Of a stretch of 64,000 nucleotides of DNA, positions 58,401 to 64,000 are shown piece after piece. A program made the position numbers and the translations under genes. A model generated the notes under the pieces. That model was not told where the DNA came from. It searched no databases and worked only from the letters and a program-made list of their open reading frames with translations. The stretch is from Taudactylus pleione (Eukaryota > Chordata > Amphibia > Anura > Myobatrachidae), in contig JAUIMM010000601.1 of the NCBI GenBank assembly GCA_031769625.1, positions 4,036,501-4,100,500 on the forward strand. Reading direction: 5' to 3'. Within the stretch, counting starts at the first letter, position 1. Each line of letters starts with the position of its first letter.

Positions 58401-58977
58401 CTAGCTGCTCCTCTTTGGGCCATGGCTCCTATGACTTTCGGTGGCATGGCGTGACATCACAATGTCACCTGCGCTTTGTCACAATAAACATGAAAAACTT
58501 TACTATACTGGCCACCAGCGGTGCCTGCATCCTTCTGATCACTGGGAGAAAAAGTGGTGATATGTCATACTCTATGCTCTATGTGATTATGTCATAATGT
58601 GAAAATGTGAGTGGAGGCAAGAAAAACACAGTGTTTTTCTAGCAGTTGAATTATGACTGCTGGGAGGTATGTCGGGGCTGGTATAGGGGAATGTGGCCAT
58701 GTCCAGTTGCAAATACCAGGGCTCTCTTTAAATGTAGCCCCCCTAAAGGACCAGACCCCAGATCATTGGCAATCACAGGGCCCCTAGTCTAGACCATATA
58801 CCCAGATTTATTCTATCCCCATACCACAATACAGCCCATACCTCTCTGATGACTGCCTGGAGTACATTCAAACTGATGAAGGCAGGTAGTGCTGTAAACT
58901 GTACCTCTATATAGAGTTTATACATCCAACTTATTGTTCCTGGCCAGAATATATTTTAAGCGGAATCTATAGGTAAT
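58401..58977. other. Anonymous sequence
   Basis: Contains gctgggaggtatgtcggggc (58657), similar to the ends of the element at 16551-16857. No gene recognised. Confidence 0.35.
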
Positions 58978-59582
58978 TTAGGCCCTCATTCAGAGCCGCT
59001 CGTTAGCGGCAGTACGCTCGTTCCGAGCGATGTTTGCACATCTGCGCATGCGTACGGTTTTTAGTACGCATGCGCAAACCAGTCAGTGCGGCCAAAAATC
59101 GTTTGTACGCTATATAGCGAGTGCCTGCTATTTTGAGTGACAGAATGAGGCGTATGTGGGTGGTAACAGGGGAAGGTGCTTGAAAATGGGGAGTGGAGAT
59201 CCGAACGCAGGCGTGCTTAAAGGTCAAAACGGGCGTATTATGGGTGTGCATAATTAATACAGCAGCGTCATTGACCACGTCACTGGGTTATTTTATAGCC
59301 AGAACTGCTCGCAAATTTGTGGTAGCAAACACCAACCACAAGAATAGCGAGCAGTTCATACGCTGCTCGATGTACTCGATTAATCTAATAAATAGCGGAC
59401 ATGACGTATGGTGCGAGCGGCCAGGGGGCGTTTTTAACAAATAAACGAGCGTATGTTTTGCACGCTCGTTCAGACTTAGAGGTGTGAACAGACTGCAATT
59501 TGCGAACGGATCATTTGAATAGCCACCCCTTGTTTTTGAACGAACGACCGCAAATAGCGAACGGCTCTGAATGAGGGCCTTA
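58978..59582. mobile_element. Harbinger-like MITE, 599 bp, TTA duplication
   Basis: The element is 58981-59579, with ends ggccctcattcagagccg and cggctctgaatgagggcc, a perfect 18-bp inverted repeat; TTA at 58978-58980 and 59580-59582. The interior carries many gagcg/cgctc motifs. CpG sites are still frequent, which suggests it is fairly young. Confidence 0.92.
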
Positions 59583-60146
59583 ATTGCTTATTACTATTTC
59601 ATTACTGTTTAATTGCTTTTATTAACATGCAGGGTTGCATTGCTTTTTATATCAGCTAGTACCACAGTTGGTTTACTAAGCAATATTAAGAGATGAGGAT
59701 GCATCTAACATAAATATTAGATATATTTAAATATAGGTTTATATTTATTGAATTGAGGTTTAGAAAATAAGTGACTAATAAACATATTTAAACTTTCCAT
59801 GTGCAACTGTTTACCCTATACAGTTTAATATTTATCTCACAATGCTTACTTTTCCATATTTTAATCTCCTAAAGAAGTAGTTCAAGTACCTCCACAAGTA
59901 ACTCCTGTATGTCTACCCACTTGTCGGCTACAGGATCATTGAATGGTGGTTTACAATACATCCTATTTGTCCGCCATCTCACAAAGAAATTTTCATTTCT
60001 TGCTTTCACTAATTAAAATGATTTGTTCTACTCTTTCTCTTTAACTCTACCAGCTATTTGGTTGCATTGTTTTTTATATTTATAGTTATCCAATTTATTG
60101 ATGTTCAGTTGTATTGTTAAACCATGTATGGTACTGCAGATACCAT
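59583..60146. other. Anonymous AT-rich sequence
   Basis: Nothing recognised. Confidence 0.35.
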
Positions 60147-60634
60147 GGGGCAAATGCAATAGGGTGAGAGTTTAGAAAATGTGAGAGTTTAGCAGTAATC
60201 TCTCACATTGGTCGAGTTTTATCTTCAAAATGGGAAAACATCTGGATTAGAGTTTAAATCATGAGAGTTTTTTGAGCCTAAAAACATGCAAGTTTGTATG
60301 TTCTCGGACTCTATTACATTGACCGAGTTTAAAAAGTGTAATATCCTATTCCGTGTGAAGGGTGCGATGTGCTGTTGCAACGGCGTTAAAATGCCAGCTA
60401 CGGACCGGCACATTGCACTCTTCACAGCCCCACTCGACCCTGAATTCGCAAAACTTTGCTCGCTGCCCTCTATTGCTGCGAGCAATATTTGGCAAATCTG
60501 AGCTGCCGTAAAGTGCGGCCACTGCCACGATGACTCACACTGGCGAGATCATCGCAGCTAATAGGATTGACCCCTGAGAGTTTACTGCTAAACACTCACA
60601 TTTTCTAAACTCTCACCCTATTACATTTGGCCCC
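60147..60634. mobile_element. 488-bp MITE with gggcaaatgcaataggg ends
   Basis: Ends ggggcaaatgcaatagggtg and caccctattacatttggccc are inverted repeats, and the arms extend about 50 bp (gagtttagaaaatgtgagag, agtttagcagtaa against ttactgctaaact). The target duplication is ambiguous. Confidence 0.88.
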
Positions 60635-60642
60635 ATATCTCC

Positions 60643-60643
<1 letters not shown>

Positions 60644-60681
<38 letters not shown>
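60644..60681. repeat. (taa)n microsatellite
   Basis: Twelve or so uninterrupted aat units just outside the MITE. Confidence 0.97.
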
Positions 60682-60682
<1 letters not shown>

Positions 60683-60689
60683 GGGAATA

Positions 60690-61541
60690 AGATAATATAG
60701 CCATTTTATCTTTTTTAACAACCACAAGTACTTAAGGGATAGATTACAGGCTTAAGCTAACTTCATATTACATGTAGTTTGACTGCCACACTTACTAACT
60801 AGAAACATGTCCTACTGTATGTTTGCCTTAATAGCTACATCTACTCTAGTGATAAGTGACGTTTTTGAACCCGTCATGTTTAGATTTATTTTGAATTGCA
60901 AATGTCTTACCTCAAAAGTTAAACCTGAATGTGAAATACGGGGACAGCATGCAATACACACACTCCCTCTCTCTGGGGTAAATTTATTAACCTTGGGTTT
61001 TGGTTTTAAACCAAAACTGATGGCTACCAATGGACATCGCATAGAACAAGCACAAGGAACAATTCAATTGAAATTTATAAATCCTAAAAAAATTAATTTT
61101 TTTGTAATGTAGGCCATTGTTTAGATTCATTTAAAATGAAAATGTTTTATACAGTATTTGCTAAATTTGTAAATGTGCAACCTGTGGTTTTCATTGCTAG
61201 TGTAAAGTTTGGTACACATTATATGATGTGCGTACCCAGCGACAGCGCAACACAATGTAACAATTTATTGTGTGCACCATTTCACACTATATGATGCATT
61301 GTACGACCAGGCAATATATAGTTACATGCAGCATTTAGCAGCATTGTGTAATTTATTGCATCTTTCCAGCTGCTGTGCAGCATAGCAGATTTGAAGAGGA
61401 GATGAACGACCATCATGCACGAATAACAGAGTGTACAAAGTTACAAACTATACGATCTGCATGCTATATTGTTCCAATCCCTGTCAGTACACTAAATTGT
61501 ACAATATATATCCTACAGTGGGTACCCAGCTTAAGTATGAC
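60690..61541. other. Anonymous sequence with MITE-like edges
   Basis: 61205-61320 has repeated actatatgatg-type motifs (acattatatgatgtgcgtac, cactatatgatgcattgtac) and 61450 has aaactatacgatctgcatgc, which suggests a decayed short element. No gene recognised. Confidence 0.4.
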
Positions 61542-61899
61542 TGACTGACCAGTGGCGTCCCTCCCCACGGTGTCACCTGGTGTGGGGAGCGACGTTGTGT
61601 TGTGCGGCCGAGCCGCGCGGTACCAAAAAGGGGGCATGACCTCGTGGGAAGGGGCATGGCCTCACTGGAAGGAGGTTTGGCCTCGTGGATGAACCACTGT
61701 GGTCCCATTATCACTGGGAGGCAGGGGGGGTGGCTCCCTCACCGTATTAGGAGCAGAGTGCTGAACTTAATTAAAGAGTGCAGCACCCATCTCCTGTCAC
61801 TGAGAGTCTGCACCTTGGTGTCACCTGCTTGGTGTCACCCCTCGGCAGGTGACGCCTGGGTGCGGCCCGCACCCCCCTTGTGACGCTACTGTGACTGAC
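61542..61899. mobile_element. Non-autonomous hAT element, 342 bp, exact 8-bp duplication
   Basis: The element is 61550-61891. Ends cagtggcgtccctcccca and cccttgtgacgctactg are imperfect inverted repeats. TGACTGAC at 61542-61549 and 61892-61899. GC-rich interior with gtgtcacctg/caggtgacgc. Confidence 0.93.
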
Positions 61900-62296
61900 T
61901 ATTATAATTGGCCTGGCAGTACTATTAATTTATATGAAATGCTTAGATGTTAAAAAATACACCTGCTGCAGCCTCCTGCAATCCTAAAATCACCTGTCCC
62001 ATCCATACAGCACCCCAAAATACCTGACCCAATACTTAAAACCCATTTTTAAACACTTTTTACATTTTCACCCCAAAACTGGTGTGATGTGAATCCTCAG
62101 TTACCTGTCACTGGAGGATTACCTAATACCAAGAGTAAAGTTAAAGTACCATTTTGGAGAAGCATTTCATGTACTGAAGTATTACTTCAGTACATGAAAG
62201 TCATTAGAGTTTCTGAAGACATAGATCCTTGTAGCAGATTTAAATTGAAACATTAGTATCTCTAATTAAATAAGATACTATTCAGCAACAGTAATA
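61900..62296. other. Anonymous sequence with a perfect short hairpin
   Basis: 62169-62197 reads catgtactgaagta then tacttcagtacatg, a perfect 14-bp inverted repeat with a one-base spacer. No gene recognised. Confidence 0.5.
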
Positions 62297-62620
62297 GACT
62301 ATAACAGTGGTTCCCAAACTGTGTGCCGCGGCACCCTGGGGTGCCTCGGGACACTTGCAGGGGTGCCTCAGGTTGGTGGTCCAGCACCAGATCATTTTTT
62401 TATGGTCAATGTAATGGAAATATATGCACAAACAGAAGCACAAACCTGTCCACCACTACATAACTGAACCTAAGGATTACCGGTAAGAACAATTTACTTC
62501 TCTTTACTACTTCACTACATGTTTTTCTGAATTTCTCAATAGCTTATGGGTGCCGTGAAAATAATACTGATGCACTAGGGCGCTGTGATGCAAAAAAGTT
62601 TGGGAATCACTGGAGTAGAA
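62297..62620. mobile_element. Non-autonomous hAT element, 308 bp
   Basis: The element is 62305-62612. It begins cagtggttcccaaactgtgt and ends agtttgggaatcactg. Flanks gactataa and gagtagaa match at 6 of 8 positions. A shorter deletion form of the family at 48079-49279. Confidence 0.88.
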
Positions 62621-63180
62621 AATTAGACTAGAAGTAAGAAACTATTTAATCAAGTAGTCAAATTATAGGAGGCTCATATAAATTTATAGCAGCTCATAGC
62701 TTTTGCATCTGTTAAAGCACATTCTATTTGACTATTGTTATCTTTTTATGTGAAGTTGGTGAAGCCTATGTATAATATCAAAGTGACTTTGTGATTCAAC
62801 AAAGCTTAGAGAGCGAAAGCTGTACACAGTAAATTAATTTGTTGGATTCTACAAACATATGAGTCAGAGGAAGAGACTAAATATCCTGGAGTGTAATTTA
62901 TAACTCTTTAAGCATAAGTAAAGAAGGAGTCACTCTAGTTTAGCTCCTAAAGGAGGTCATTACATTTATTACAAATTAACTTTTATTTATACACCTTTTT
63001 CAGTACAGACTTGGATTTACAGCCATAATAGAACTCTTTAAAATAAGGATCTATAGCAGGACTCCAGATCCCAGTATTTAAGATCCTTATGCACATACCT
63101 ATTAATTGTTCAGTTAAGTACTGAATGTATAAATGTGCATTTACTTGTGTTTGATGCCTAACAAAGTGATGAATACCTAT
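62621..63180. other. Anonymous AT-rich sequence
   Basis: Nothing recognised. Confidence 0.35.
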
Positions 63181-63420
63181 TTAGCCCTATGAATATTTAA
63201 AACACATGTTTAACCAGGGAAGGGGTGGTTAGGGTTAGGCACTATGGAGGGAGGTTAGGGTTAGGCACCTCTAAAGGATGGTTAGGGGGGGAGTAGGGTT
63301 AGTAAATACTTACCTTTGGAGCTGTCAGGATCTTCACTGCTGCCGGTCTTCCGTCGTCGGGACATAGGTCCGGCGGTATTTCATACCAATCCCAATTGTT
63401 TATACCACCAATCATTTCTT
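63181..63420. repeat. Dispersed repeat with ggttagggttaggcac units
   Basis: Two to three units of ggttagggttaggcac with linkers at 63225-63300, then a gccggtcttccgtcgtcggg tail. The telomere-like TTAGGG content is incidental to this repeat; it is far too short to be telomeric. Confidence 0.6.
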
Positions 63421-64000
63421 GTTTTATGTCAATCTGGTCAATACTGATACAGAACAATATATGGAAATTGTAAATACTAAAATATACAAGTGAACTGGGT
63501 GAGTTTTGGTGTGGGAAGATCAACCTTTACTGCCACTATGAACACTTCAATCCCTGATGGCTTCAATGAGGTATATTATCAATTAATTTTAACAATAAAA
63601 ATAATTCAAATTATGATGATCATCTATATATATATATGAAAGACTAACTCTGCTCGTCAACTCAATAAGGGGAATTCAAGTGTGTTGCATGCTGGTGGCC
63701 ACGAGATGGCGCCCAATGGAGTAATTAAATTGTTGCTCCATTTGCACAATCGCCGGCACTGACATTTCTTCTCTCAGGCCCCTAAACCGGTGAGCAGAAA
63801 TCACCAAAAAGTAACCCGTTTGAGCGCTCAAACAGGACTTTTGGAGGACATAACAATGTCCTGTCATTTTGATGGGCTGCTAACTAGTGTTATTAGTATT
63901 TTCTAAATGCGACTTGAGCATCCTCCATTTGCACTTTGCAGGAGAAGATCATGTCTAGGTGCGCACGTTTCTCAATTTCAAACAACGCTTCACAGAGCAA
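63421..64000. other. Anonymous right edge, possible Helitron start
   Basis: 63632 begins tctatatatatatatgaaag, a form seen at some Helitron 5' ends. The following tggccacgagatggcgccca is repeat-like. No rep/helicase sequence or 3' hairpin is visible, so this is only a possibility. Confidence 0.25.

Noticed and set aside
57876..58597. Ser/Pro/Leu-rich frame of 224 residues and its overlaps
   Set aside because: Produced by the gtgtctctccagctcc minisatellite, with no domain.
63181..63300. TTAGGG repeats suggesting a telomere
   Set aside because: Only a few copies mixed with other sequence, and the same motif occurs in other dispersed repeats (52490-52510).

Overview
This window looks like repeat-dominated intergenic DNA from a large vertebrate genome, most likely an anuran amphibian. 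That call is inference from the repeat mix (LINE-2, Ty3/Gypsy, a Ty1/Copia element, many hAT and Harbinger-like short elements) and not from any single-copy gene. I found no confident host protein-coding gene, tRNA, rRNA or CRISPR array. Most long open frames here are by-products of tandem repeats.

Layout. 1-13346 and 14592-15690 are one 31-bp-period satellite that runs off the left edge and has larger internal duplications, including a 693-bp tandem one. A 1.2-kb non-satellite segment (13347-14591) splits it. 15690-17540 is mostly anonymous. 17541-36100 is a nested stack of mobile elements. 36100-43945 holds a Tc1-like fragment and a hAT remnant split by a 2.2-kb element with about 485-bp terminal inverted repeats. 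44330-47985 is a minus-strand LINE-2. 48079-63300 is a series of short DNA transposons, many with exact target-site duplications, separated by AT-rich sequence with no recognisable gene.

The stack at 17541-36100 can be read from target-site duplications. A decayed Copia element is the oldest layer. Its gag is cut by an 876-bp hAT element (duplication TGGAGGTC) and, inside the zinc-knuckle codons, by a 14,252-bp hAT-ended insertion (19089-33340, duplication CAAAAGAG). Within that insertion lie a 4.3-kb purine-rich minisatellite and a Gypsy element (23892-33213, duplication CTAAT). The 5' LTR of that Gypsy is in turn broken by a 156-bp hAT MITE and a second Gypsy element (24628 to about 30632).

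The most interesting item is in the innermost Gypsy. One reading frame (26950-28815, one internal stop) joins a 9-residue coding repeat, a BRCT domain resembling that of replication factor C subunit 1 (RFC1), and a retrotransposon gag-like segment. This suggests capture of a host DNA-replication gene fragment by a non-autonomous LTR element. Everything appears decayed; no element here looks able to make its own enzymes.
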